From Thiomicrorhabdus sp041583835 (GTDB lineage: Bacteria; Pseudomonadota; Gammaproteobacteria; Thiomicrospirales; Thiomicrospiraceae): a stretch of 64,000 nucleotides of DNA. This document shows positions 19,487 through 27,702 of the stretch, piece after piece (position 1 is the first letter of the stretch; each line of letters opens with the position of its first letter). The notes beneath the pieces were generated by a model, which worked only from the letters and a program-made list of their open reading frames with translations, ran no database searches and had not been told where the DNA came from. The DNA is taken from assembly GCF_041583835.1 (NCBI RefSeq), contig NZ_JBFHFC010000002.1:124001-188000 (forward strand). The letters run 5' to 3'. Position numbers and translations under genes: made by a program.

Positions 19487-20446
19487 TTAGGCTTGTTTGA
19501 GTTGTTGCTCTAAACAGTCGAACAACGTTCCTGCAATATTCAATTTGAATTGTGCATCCAGTTCCCGAATGCACGTCGGGCTGGTGACGTTGATTTCGGT
19601 AATGTAATCGCCGATCACGTCCAAGCCGACGAAATACAGCCCCTTCGCTTTCAAGGTGGGGGCAATCTGTTCGCATAGCCAGCGTTCCCTGTCGGTAATC
19701 GGCATGCCTACTCCGGTTCCGCCGGCCGCAATGTTTCCGCGAGTTTCACCTTCGGCGGGAATGCGGGCCAGGGCATAGGGAATCGGTTCTCCGTTGATCA
19801 GAAGAATGCGTTTGTCGCCCGCCTTGATTTCAGGCAGATAGACTTGAGCCATAATATGGTGCTTGCCGAAACCGGTCATGGTTTCAAGAATCACGCTGAT
19901 GTTTGGGTCGTCATGACGCACTCGAAAAATCGAACTTCCTCCCATGGCATCCAAGGGTTTGAGGATGGTATCTTTGTTTTCCTGTATAAACGCCTTGAGC
20001 TGATCCATTCTTGCGGAGACCAAGGTGTTTGGAATACATTGCGGAAACCAGCTGGCAAACAGTTTTTCATTGGCGTCACGCAGACTCTGCGGTTTGTTGA
20101 CCACCAACACGCCTTCCGCTTCGGCTTGTTCCAAAATATGGGTACTGTAAAGGTAGTCGTTGTTGAACGGCGGGTCTTGGCGTATCAGAATGATATCGAG
20201 TGTGTTTAACGCGATCTCTTCGGTTTTGCCGAAGCCGTAATATTGCTCTTCGCGTTTGCGGTCCCAGACTTTGAGTTCGGTACTGACGGCGCAGGCCTGC
20301 CCGTTTTTCAGGTAAAGGTCTTCCGGTTGCATATAAAACAAGTTGTGACCGCGACGTTGTGCTTCCAGCAACATCGCAAAGGAGCTGTCTTTATAGGGCT
20401 TGATCTGTTCGATGGGATCCATCACGATGCCGACATTTAAAGTCAT
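19487..20446 (-). CDS. gshB: Glutathione synthetase
   Basis: GshB joins gamma-glutamylcysteine and glycine using ATP. The 319-residue ATP-grasp protein shows the N-terminal NVGIVMDPIE, IRQDPPFNNDYLYSTHIL, KPLDAMGGSSIFR, AQVYLPEIKAGDKRILLINGEP and the C-terminal FVGLDVIGDYITEINVTSPT. All active-site segments are present. It lies 107 bases after gshA in the same direction. Confidence 0.96.
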   Translation of the reverse strand: MTLNVGIVMDPIEQIKPYKDSSFAMLLEAQRRGHNLFYMQPEDLYLKNGQACAVSTELKVWDRKREEQYYGFGKTEEIALNTLDIILIRQDPPFNNDYLYSTHILEQAEAEGVLVVNKPQSLRDANEKLFASWFPQCIPNTLVSARMDQLKAFIQENKDTILKPLDAMGGSSIFRVRHDDPNISVILETMTGFGKHHIMAQVYLPEIKAGDKRILLINGEPIPYALARIPAEGETRGNIAAGGTGVGMPITDRERWLCEQIAPTLKAKGLYFVGLDVIGDYITEINVTSPTCIRELDAQFKLNIAGTLFDCLEQQLKQA

Positions 20447-20553
20447 AAGTCATCCTTGTTTACTGTCTCGGTAATACGGTTTTGTGGTTTTGACCGTATT
20501 GCCTAATGCTTGGGTTTGTTTTCGAGTGCGATCGAACCTGGATACGCCGTAAG

Positions 20554-21846
20554 TTATTTGTCTTTTTTCGCATCGGCGAGTTCGCGTGCCGCTGCCAATA
20601 AAGCCAAGCGAGCGATGACACCGTAAGCGTAAAAACGGTTCGGCGATGCGTCCGGCGATTGGTTCGTGTCCGGGATCACGCACGACTCTTCAAACGACAG
20701 GGGTTCGAAATGCATGCCCGGAGAGTTTAGGTTGTCGGTAGCCGTTTTGCCGGTATGCACACGATAAAAGCCGCCGATGACGTGACTGCCGATCATGTAT
20801 ACCACCGGTTCGGCAACCGCGCCGTTGATTGTTTCGAAAGTATAGACCCCTTCCTGAACCAGCATGTGTTCGACTTGCAAGCCTTCTTTAACCGAAGCCA
20901 TTTTGTTTCGCTGCTTGCGGTTCAAATTTAAAATGTCTTCCGGGGTGTTGACCGACATGATTGCCATACCGTAGGTGCCGCTGTCCGATTTAACGATGAC
21001 GAACGGTTTGCAGTCGATGTTGTGGGTATCGTAATATTTTTGAGTACTTTCAAGAACCTGGTTGACCGAGCAGGCGAGGTTTTCCAGACCGGTGCGTTCT
21101 TTGAAGTTGACCGGGCCGCATTGTAGCGAAGTCGGGGCTACCAGCCAGGGATCGATGTCGATCAATTCGGCAAAACTGTTGGCAACATCAGAGTAGTGTT
21201 TGAAATGTTCGGTTTTATAACGGTTGGCCCAGCCTAAATCCAAAGGCGGTAACAAGGTTTGATCCAGGTTTTCCAAAATTTCCGGACGTCCGCCGGATAG
21301 ATCGTTATTCAACAGTACCGCACATGGGAAGAAGTCATCCACTCCGACTTTATCGTCTTGTCGGCGAATCGGTTTTAAAACTAAGCTGTTTCCGGAAGGC
21401 AGTTCAATTTCCATCGGCTCTTCCAGGTCCGGCAATAAGGAACCGATCTGCACTTCGTAACCTGCGTTTTCCAGGATGGTTTTAAGCGAAAGTACGTTTT
21501 CAAGGTAGAAAAAGTTTCGGGTATGGTTTTCCGGAATGATCAGGATGCCGTCGGCAATGGGGCAGATTTGGGTGACGGCCGTTTGCGCGGCGTGAACGGC
21601 CAATGAACGTAAGTCCGGATGAAGGTTGTTAAACCCGGCCGGGAAGAGATTGGTGTCAACCGGTGCCAATTTGTATCCTGCGTTGCGAAGATCAACGGAC
21701 GCATAGAAAGGCGCCGGCGTTGTCATGAACTGCTTTCGGAACCAGGATTCAATTTCGGTTCTACGGTCAAGTAGATGTTTTTCCAGCTTTAATAGCGGGC
21801 CGGTTAATGCAGTTTGTAAGTGAGGAACTTGATTGGTTGACAGCAT
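20554..21846 (-). CDS. gshA: Glutamate-cysteine ligase, Acidithiobacillus type
   Basis: This 430-residue enzyme makes gamma-glutamylcysteine, the first step of glutathione synthesis. It belongs to the ATP-grasp-like family seen in Acidithiobacillus and related sulfur oxidisers, not the E. coli gshA type. Recognisable parts are VDLRNAGYKLAPVDTNLFPAGF near residue 52, ENHTRN, VKSDSGTYGMAIMSV and AVAEPVVYMIGSHVIGGFYRV. Assignment is strengthened by gshB directly downstream. Confidence 0.9.
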   Translation of the reverse strand: MLSTNQVPHLQTALTGPLLKLEKHLLDRRTEIESWFRKQFMTTPAPFYASVDLRNAGYKLAPVDTNLFPAGFNNLHPDLRSLAVHAAQTAVTQICPIADGILIIPENHTRNFFYLENVLSLKTILENAGYEVQIGSLLPDLEEPMEIELPSGNSLVLKPIRRQDDKVGVDDFFPCAVLLNNDLSGGRPEILENLDQTLLPPLDLGWANRYKTEHFKHYSDVANSFAELIDIDPWLVAPTSLQCGPVNFKERTGLENLACSVNQVLESTQKYYDTHNIDCKPFVIVKSDSGTYGMAIMSVNTPEDILNLNRKQRNKMASVKEGLQVEHMLVQEGVYTFETINGAVAEPVVYMIGSHVIGGFYRVHTGKTATDNLNSPGMHFEPLSFEESCVIPDTNQSPDASPNRFYAYGVIARLALLAAARELADAKKDK

Positions 21847-22014
21847 TGAGTTTCTCTTCGTGAGTGTGAATTTTTAGGGCGATCCTGCTAAATAGATCGG
21901 CAATAGGATTTGTTTAGATTGCCAGTAGTCCCTGTGATAGCTGAATATTATACATTGCAGTTTTTAAGACTGGGTAAACTTATAAGCTGAATTTCAGCAT
22001 AACCGACGGCGGAA

Positions 22015-24417
22015 TTATGGCTTGGCGGTTAATAGTTGAATGCAGCTGACGACTTGGTTTTTACCTTGATGTTTCGCCATATAAAGAGATTGGTCGGTTC
22101 GGGTAATCCATTTGTTGATCGGTTCTTTCTGTTTGTATTGCGATACGCCGATACTCAAGGTTTGTCTGATGTTTTCGACAAATGTCTCTTCGGCGATGCC
22201 CGAACAGATTTTATTGGCAAGGATCTCTGCTTGATCAAGTTGGGTGTCAGGGCAGATGATCAGAAACTCTTCGCCGCCCCAACGGCCGAAGGTGTCCGTT
22301 TGGCGGATGGAAGATTGTATCCATTGCGTGGTTTGAAGCAAAATCTCGTCGCCGACCATGTGGCCGTAGGTGTCGTTTACTTTTTTGAAGTCGTCCAGGT
22401 CGATCAAAATCATACTTAACGGATTTTTGTAGCGGTTGGAGCGCAAGCTTTCTTGAATTAATACCTGATCAAGATAGCCTCGGTTGAAGGCGCCGGTTAA
22501 ATGATCCGTTGTCGAGAGTTTTGCCAGTTTTTGGTTGGAATCGGTCAGCTCCTGTTGCGTATGAATTAAATCTTTGTTCAATTTGCTTAAGCGACGCGTG
22601 TACAGGCTGATGACAATCAAGAATAAAACAATTGGACCCAGAATCGAGATCAAGGCCTTCCATTCGATTTCCTTTTTGTAGGCGACTTGTAGCCAAGGAT
22701 CGGTTAATTGGTCTTGAGTGTGCTCACTCATGGTATTAAGCGCTTTTTGTAAGATGCTTTGGAGTTCCGGCCAGTCTTTGCGGACGGCCATGGCTAAATC
22801 GGCTCTAAAAGGGGTTTCGCCGGAAATTTGCAGATTGGTGAAGTTCTGTTTCTTGATGATATGGCTAATTGCCGCAACATTGTCGATATAGGCATAGGCT
22901 TTGCCCGTCGATACCGCTTCCATGCCGCTCAGAGCCGTATCAACCAAAAGTAGGGGGATTTCGGGATAGAGACGCTTAAGTTGTTCATGCGACGCATAGT
23001 CTTTGACGACGGCAACCTTACGGCCTTTAAGTTTCGCCATGTCGGCGATAAACGGTTCGCCTCTTTGGGTTGCGATGACCATCGGGAATTTCAGATAGGG
23101 TTCTGTGTAATTGGTGTATTGGACGCGCTCTTCAGTTTTGACGACGGCAGAGAACATATCCAGTTCTCCGGTCTTAACTTTATGTACCGCTTCGGACCAG
23201 CTTAAGTTTTTTTCGGGTTTGAAAGTGATGCCGGTCGCTTGGCTCAAGTAGTTTAGGTAGCCGGCCGAAATGCCGCTGAAATGGCCTTCGTCATCTACAA
23301 ACTCAATCGGTTCCCAGGCTGAATCGATAGCGACGTTCACGATAGGGTGCTGCAGAATCCACTCCGTTTCCTTGCGGGTAAATTTTGAGCTGGGATTCTG
23401 AGGGCGATAAATGCCTTCTTTCAACGAAAAACTTTTATCGATCAATCCGTGTTTTTTAAACAGATCCTGGATGAAACGCAGGCGGCCTTCGTCAACCGTG
23501 CCGATCGGCATCGATTTGGAGACCATCATCTCTTCGATGACATCGGCTTCGAATAGTAGGTGTTCGAGTGTTTTGTCGACTTTAAGTTCGTTTCGAATAT
23601 ATTCTGCGAGTTCTTTTTTATGGCTTAATGCATATTCCCAGCCCCGGATACTGGCACGTTTAAAGCGTTCGACTCTGTCCGGATGTGCACTTGCTTCGTG
23701 TTTGCTGGTAAATAACATGTCGCCATAGAGGTCGATGCCGTAACTCATCGGACGGATAAGGTTGATTTCGTAGCCATGTTTTTTTAGGTAATAGGGTTCG
23801 TTGGAAAGGTAGCCCGGATAGGCGACAACCTCTCCGCGGGAGAGCATGGTCGGAGACGACGTTATTGTGAAACGTTTATATTTCGGTTTGACGCCGATTT
23901 GCGCCAACATCGCTTCCAGGGCAAATCCATCGGCATCGTTATTATAGAAAGCGACCTCTTTGCCGTCCAGATCGTAGGGGGTGTTGACACCACTCGATTT
24001 CAGGGTGATAAAGACCTGAGGGGAATGTTGGAAAATGGGGGCGACAATCACTACCGGCTGCTGGCGTGCTTGATAGAGTAATAGGATGCTGTCGCCGATG
24101 CTATAGTCGGCTTCGCCGTTGATGACCTGTTCGATATTGTTGCGATGAATATCTCGTGGACGGATCTCGACATCCAACCCTTCATCTTCATAGAAGCCTT
24201 TTATTTTAGCGGCATAGTAACCTGCGAATTGAAACTGGTCGAGCCATTTGAGTTGGAGGCTGACTTTTTCCAGTGGCATGTCTGCATGAGATTGTGCGAT
24301 ATTCGGAGCAGGTGTCTTGCCGTTCTCAGCGGTTTGCGAAGCGTAGCCGATGGCGCTGTTAAGAAGCAGTAAAAGCGGAAGCAGGAATTTAAATAGGCGG
24401 CTTTCGAACGGGTTCAA
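22015..24417 (-). CDS. Diguanylate cyclase with two periplasmic binding domains
   Basis: The 800-residue protein has a signal peptide, then an NMT1/THI5-like binding domain (about 50-310; LKWLDQFQFAGYYAAKIKGF). A second, amino-acid-type SBP_bac_3 domain follows (about 355-570; NVAIDSAWEPIEF). A membrane helix lies near 590-610 and a GGDEF domain ends the protein. The catalytic motif is GGEEF, and an RQTD inhibitory site lies five residues before it, so cyclic-di-GMP synthesis with feedback is expected. Two sensors on one enzyme suggest integration of two small-molecule signals; the ligands are unknown. It is a single gene. Confidence 0.92.
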   Translation of the reverse strand: MNPFESRLFKFLLPLLLLLNSAIGYASQTAENGKTPAPNIAQSHADMPLEKVSLQLKWLDQFQFAGYYAAKIKGFYEDEGLDVEIRPRDIHRNNIEQVINGEADYSIGDSILLLYQARQQPVVIVAPIFQHSPQVFITLKSSGVNTPYDLDGKEVAFYNNDADGFALEAMLAQIGVKPKYKRFTITSSPTMLSRGEVVAYPGYLSNEPYYLKKHGYEINLIRPMSYGIDLYGDMLFTSKHEASAHPDRVERFKRASIRGWEYALSHKKELAEYIRNELKVDKTLEHLLFEADVIEEMMVSKSMPIGTVDEGRLRFIQDLFKKHGLIDKSFSLKEGIYRPQNPSSKFTRKETEWILQHPIVNVAIDSAWEPIEFVDDEGHFSGISAGYLNYLSQATGITFKPEKNLSWSEAVHKVKTGELDMFSAVVKTEERVQYTNYTEPYLKFPMVIATQRGEPFIADMAKLKGRKVAVVKDYASHEQLKRLYPEIPLLLVDTALSGMEAVSTGKAYAYIDNVAAISHIIKKQNFTNLQISGETPFRADLAMAVRKDWPELQSILQKALNTMSEHTQDQLTDPWLQVAYKKEIEWKALISILGPIVLFLIVISLYTRRLSKLNKDLIHTQQELTDSNQKLAKLSTTDHLTGAFNRGYLDQVLIQESLRSNRYKNPLSMILIDLDDFKKVNDTYGHMVGDEILLQTTQWIQSSIRQTDTFGRWGGEEFLIICPDTQLDQAEILANKICSGIAEETFVENIRQTLSIGVSQYKQKEPINKWITRTDQSLYMAKHQGKNQVVSCIQLLTAKP

Positions 24418-24528
24418 TGTTTTATTGCTTTAAGGATGGTAAAGATGTTTGTAATTATAGCTTTTTGAGAAGGGGATTTCGACTTAAGTGTTTGATTATT
24501 TTAGTAGATTGTTAATTATACGAATGGA

Positions 24529-25269
24529 CTACAGATCACCCCATAGCAGTTGTAATCCGGCCAGAATCGTCGGTCCCGCAGTTTCGGTGCGTAAAATTCT
24601 TGGGCCTAGACGGATAGGGGTAAGGCCTTTCTGAGTCGCTTGTTCGACTTCTTGTTCTGTTAATCCGCCTTCCGGGCCGATCAATAGGTGGATCGGTGTG
24701 GAATCTTCAGGACGGCTGACGGTGTTCAGATTGTGTTGTGCATAAGGGTCGAGTGTGAGGCCGAAAACGCCCGTATCTCCCAACGATTCAAGCCAGGCCG
24801 GGTAGGTCAATATCGGCAGGATTTCAGGCATCGTGCAGCGACCGCTTTGTTCGCAGGCACTGATGACGATTGCCTGCCATTGAGCACGGCGTTTTTCCAG
24901 TTTATCGTCGCTGAGTTTGACTTCGCAGCGCTCGGAAAAAATCGGTTGAATCTGTGAAACACCCAATTCCACGGCTTTTTGCAAGGTGTAATCCATGCGA
25001 TCACCACGTGAAATGCTTTGAACCAGAATCGTATTCAGGGGCGATTCTACTTGCGGTTCCGACATGTCTTCAATGCATAAATCGGCACTGCGTCTACCGG
25101 TGACGATCAGGGTTCCTTTGGCTTGAAGTCCGCAACCGTTGAAGATTTCAACCGGGTGTTGGTTTTTCAAGCGTAACACTGTCAGCACATAGTGAACTTG
25201 TTCTTTGTTCAAAGCGATGACTTGTTTGGGTTGGTAGTCACCCGGTAGGTAGAGTCGAGGTACGCGCAT
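24529..25269 (-). CDS. rsmE: 16S rRNA (uracil1498-N3)-methyltransferase
   Basis: RsmE methylates U1498 of 16S rRNA. The 246-residue SPOUT protein has MRVPRLYLPGDY at the N-terminus, KAVELGVSQIQPIFSERCEVKL, a QAIVISACEQSGR helix and the knot motif LLIGPEGGLTEQEV with LGPRILRTETAGPT. It is 16 bases downstream of metF and probably part of the metF transcript. Confidence 0.95.
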   Translation of the reverse strand: MRVPRLYLPGDYQPKQVIALNKEQVHYVLTVLRLKNQHPVEIFNGCGLQAKGTLIVTGRRSADLCIEDMSEPQVESPLNTILVQSISRGDRMDYTLQKAVELGVSQIQPIFSERCEVKLSDDKLEKRRAQWQAIVISACEQSGRCTMPEILPILTYPAWLESLGDTGVFGLTLDPYAQHNLNTVSRPEDSTPIHLLIGPEGGLTEQEVEQATQKGLTPIRLGPRILRTETAGPTILAGLQLLWGDL

Positions 25270-25285
25270 GGTTGGTAACGGTCTC

Positions 25286-26143
25286 TTACTGGCCTTTGAA
25301 GCTTAACGCTTGAGCGATTTTCAAAGTCGGTTCAAGCTGGTTCATGCTGTAAAAGTGGATGCCGGGAGCACCAGCGTCCAATAGACGTTGCGACAATTCG
25401 GTGACCACGTCCTGGCCGAATGCCATCAGGCTCTCTTTATCGTCTTCAAAACTTTCCAGGCGGCACTTCAACCAACGAGGCACTTCCGCGCCACAGCCTT
25501 CGGAGAAGCGAATCAGGTTTTCGTAGTTGGTGATCGGCATCACGCCCGGTACGATCGGCAGGTCGATGCCGTGTTTTTCACAGTTGTCGATAAAGTACAG
25601 ATAGCTGTCGACGTTGTAGAAATATTGCGTGATGGCGGAATCGGCGCCTTGATCGACTTTGTGTTTAAACCATTTGAGGCCGATTTCGCAGTTGCGTGCT
25701 TGCGGATGCGTTTCCGGATACGCAGCGACTTCCAGGTGGAAAGTGTCGCCTTTTTCGGCTTTGATGAAGGCGATCAGATCGCTGGCGTATTTGAATTCGC
25801 CCGGATCCATCATACCCGACGGCAAGTCGCCTCGAAGCGCAACGATACGCTTGACGCCCATGTTTTCATAGGTGTCCAACAGCTCCATAACGCTTTCTTG
25901 CGTTGCGCCGATGCAGGTCAGGTGTGGTGCCGCATCGTAAGGCGTCTGTTCTTGGATGTAGCGCACCGTTTCCACGGTTTTTTCTTGAGTTGTTCCGCCG
26001 GCACCGTACGTCACGGACATGTATTCCGGATTCAACTGGCCATAGCCTTCAATCACGGCTTTTAGCTTTTCACTGCCTTGCTCCGTGCGTGGCGGGAAGA
26101 ATTCTAAGCTTAATTTTTGTGCATATTTTTGCTGGGACTTCAT
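25286..26143 (-). CDS. metF: 5,10-methylenetetrahydrofolate reductase
   Basis: MetF makes 5-methyltetrahydrofolate for methionine synthesis and uses FAD. The 285-residue protein starts with KLSLEFFPPRTEQG and has MSVTYGAGGTTQ, PHLTCIGAT, RIVALRGDLP, ADSAITQYFYNVDSYLYF and VPGVMPI. Length is normal. It follows metK in the same direction after a hairpin at 26173-26194, so some transcripts may stop between the genes. Confidence 0.96.
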   Translation of the reverse strand: MKSQQKYAQKLSLEFFPPRTEQGSEKLKAVIEGYGQLNPEYMSVTYGAGGTTQEKTVETVRYIQEQTPYDAAPHLTCIGATQESVMELLDTYENMGVKRIVALRGDLPSGMMDPGEFKYASDLIAFIKAEKGDTFHLEVAAYPETHPQARNCEIGLKWFKHKVDQGADSAITQYFYNVDSYLYFIDNCEKHGIDLPIVPGVMPITNYENLIRFSEGCGAEVPRWLKCRLESFEDDKESLMAFGQDVVTELSQRLLDAGAPGIHFYSMNQLEPTLKIAQALSFKGQ

Positions 26144-26172
26144 GCTCTAAACCTTGGTTTGGTGAAGTTTGA

Positions 26173-26194
26173 AAGCCACCAGGCTTGGTGGCTT
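26173..26194 (-). terminator. Hairpin between metK and metF
   Basis: An 8-bp stem AAGCCACC / GGTGGCTT with a 6-base loop lies about 55 bases past the metK stop. Read leftward it is followed by TTC rather than a clean T-run, so termination may be partial and allow metF read-through. Confidence 0.6.
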
Positions 26195-26249
26195 ATATTT
26201 AAGCGATTCGATCATGCCCGAACGGGTTTACCTTCGGGGTTGGTCTATA

Positions 26250-27410
26250 TTACAGACCGGCCGCTGCTCTCAGTGCGTCCGCTTTGTCGGTTTTTTCCCA
26301 AGTGAATTCAGGAAGTTCGCGCCCAAAGTGACCGTAAGAAGCGGTTTTTTGATAAATCGGACGGTATAAGTCTAACATGCTGATCAAGCCTTTTGGTCGA
26401 AGATCGAAGTGCTCTTGAACCAATTGTGTGATCAATTCGATGGCGACTTTTTCGGTACCGAAAGTTTCGATGCTGATCGAAGTCGGTTCGGCAACGCCGA
26501 TCGCGTAAGAAACCTGGATTTCGCACTTATCCGCCAAGCCCGCTGCAACAACGTTTTTTGCAACATAGCGTCCGGCGTAAGCGGCAGAACGGTCAACCTT
26601 TGAAGGATCTTTTCCAGAGAAGGCGCCGCCACCGTGACGCGCCATACCGCCGTAGGTATCGACGATAATCTTACGTCCGGTCAGGCCGGCATCACCAACC
26701 GGTCCGCCGATGACGAAACGGCCGGTCGGGTTGATGTGGTACAAGGTGTCTTTGTGTAGCCATTCTTCAGGCAAGACCGGTTTGATGATCTCGTCCATGA
26801 CCGCTTCACGCAGTGTATTGGTGTCGATTTCCGGATTGTGCTGTGTGGAAAGAACCACCGCGTCAATCGCTACCGGTTTACCGTCTTCATAACGTAGGGT
26901 AACCTGGCTCTTCGCGTCCGGGCGAAGCCATGAAAGCAGACCTGATTTTCTAACGTGCGCCTGACGTTCCATCAAACGGTGGGCGTAGTGAATCGGAGCC
27001 GGCATCAACTCTTCGGTTTCATTGGATGCGTAACCGAACATCAGACCCTGGTCACCGGCGCCTTGTTCGTGGTTGTCGTACTCGTCGACACCCATCGCGA
27101 TTTCAGGTGATTGCTTACCGATAGAGGAAAGCACTGCGCAGGTTTCGCCGTCGAATCCAAGGTCGCCGTGGTCGTAGCCGATTTCTTTAACGACTTTGCG
27201 TACAAGTTCTTCCTGGTCAACCCAGGCTTCGGTGGTGATTTCGCCGCCAATCAGAACCATTCCGGTTTTGACGAAGGTTTCGCAGGCAACGCGCGCTCTA
27301 GGATCTTGTTCCAGAATAGCGTCAAGCATCGCATCGGAAATCTGGTCTGCAATTTTATCCGGGTGGCCTTCTGAAACGGATTCGGAAGTAAATACGGTAG
27401 TTTTGGTCAT
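26250..27410 (-). CDS. metK: S-adenosylmethionine synthetase
   Basis: MetK makes SAM from methionine and ATP. The 386-residue protein has FTSESVSEGHPDKIADQISD at the N-terminus, GAGDQGLMFGYA near residue 116 and the GGAFSGKDPSKVDRSAAYA phosphate loop, all complete. Its 5' leader carries a SAM-II-like riboswitch and a promoter, so SAM should feed back on its own synthesis. The SD AGGA lies 6 bases before the ATG within a possible sequestering hairpin. Confidence 0.97.
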   Translation of the reverse strand: MTKTTVFTSESVSEGHPDKIADQISDAMLDAILEQDPRARVACETFVKTGMVLIGGEITTEAWVDQEELVRKVVKEIGYDHGDLGFDGETCAVLSSIGKQSPEIAMGVDEYDNHEQGAGDQGLMFGYASNETEELMPAPIHYAHRLMERQAHVRKSGLLSWLRPDAKSQVTLRYEDGKPVAIDAVVLSTQHNPEIDTNTLREAVMDEIIKPVLPEEWLHKDTLYHINPTGRFVIGGPVGDAGLTGRKIIVDTYGGMARHGGGAFSGKDPSKVDRSAAYAGRYVAKNVVAAGLADKCEIQVSYAIGVAEPTSISIETFGTEKVAIELITQLVQEHFDLRPKGLISMLDLYRPIYQKTASYGHFGRELPEFTWEKTDKADALRAAAGL

Positions 27411-27417
27411 GATTGTT

Positions 27418-27448
27418 CCTCGAAAGAAGTTATTAAGTTATTACGAGG
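27418..27448 (-). promoter_or_regulatory. Possible expression platform of the metK riboswitch
   Basis: CCUCG at 27448-27444 can pair with CGAGG at 27422-27418, which contains the metK ribosome binding site. The same CCUCG can instead pair with an identical CGAGG at 27482-27478, at the 3' end of the aptamer. The two pairings exclude each other, as expected for a switch controlling translation start. The pairing is seen in the sequence; the mechanism is inferred. Confidence 0.55.
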
Positions 27449-27473
27449 TACGGAAAAATCGGCGGGAATAGCT

Positions 27474-27533
27474 GTTTCCTCGCTTTAGCCGTACTTTTAA
27501 TGCGCCCGCAAGCTGAAAGTCAAATCGGCGCTA
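27474..27533 (-). ncRNA. SAM-II-like riboswitch aptamer
   Basis: Read on the minus strand, a GCGCC / GGCGC stem (27531-27527 with 27506-27502) encloses a loop starting GATTTGAC and ending TTGC. Downstream come ATTAAAAGTA, GGCTAAA at 27490-27484 and GCGAGGAAA. This follows the order of conserved parts of the SAM-II class (GCGCUGAUUU, UUGC, GCGC, AUAAA, GCUAAA, G-rich 3' strand). The loop segment UUUC-A-GCUU can pair with AAGC-GAG-GAAA to form the pseudoknot. The predicted transcription start is about 3 bases upstream. SAM-V shares the binding core and remains possible. Confidence 0.75.
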
Positions 27534-27540
27534 ACCTATT

Positions 27541-27568
27541 ATTATCTCATTTATAGCGCTCCAGTCAA
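27541..27568 (-). promoter_or_regulatory. metK promoter
   Basis: TTGACT (27568-27563) and GATAAT (27546-27541) are separated by 16 bases on the minus strand, a good sigma-70 match. Expected transcription start is near 27534, directly before the riboswitch stem. Confidence 0.75.
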
Positions 27569-27702
27569 TGCCGGATTGGTAAGTTTTTAATCGGCCTTGG
27601 CTTTGTTTCATGAAAATGTCATCTGCATGTCAGCCGTTTGAAATATCCAGTCGATAAAATTCGCCTATTTCCATAAAGCAAATTTATCAGGGTATTGATG
27701 TA

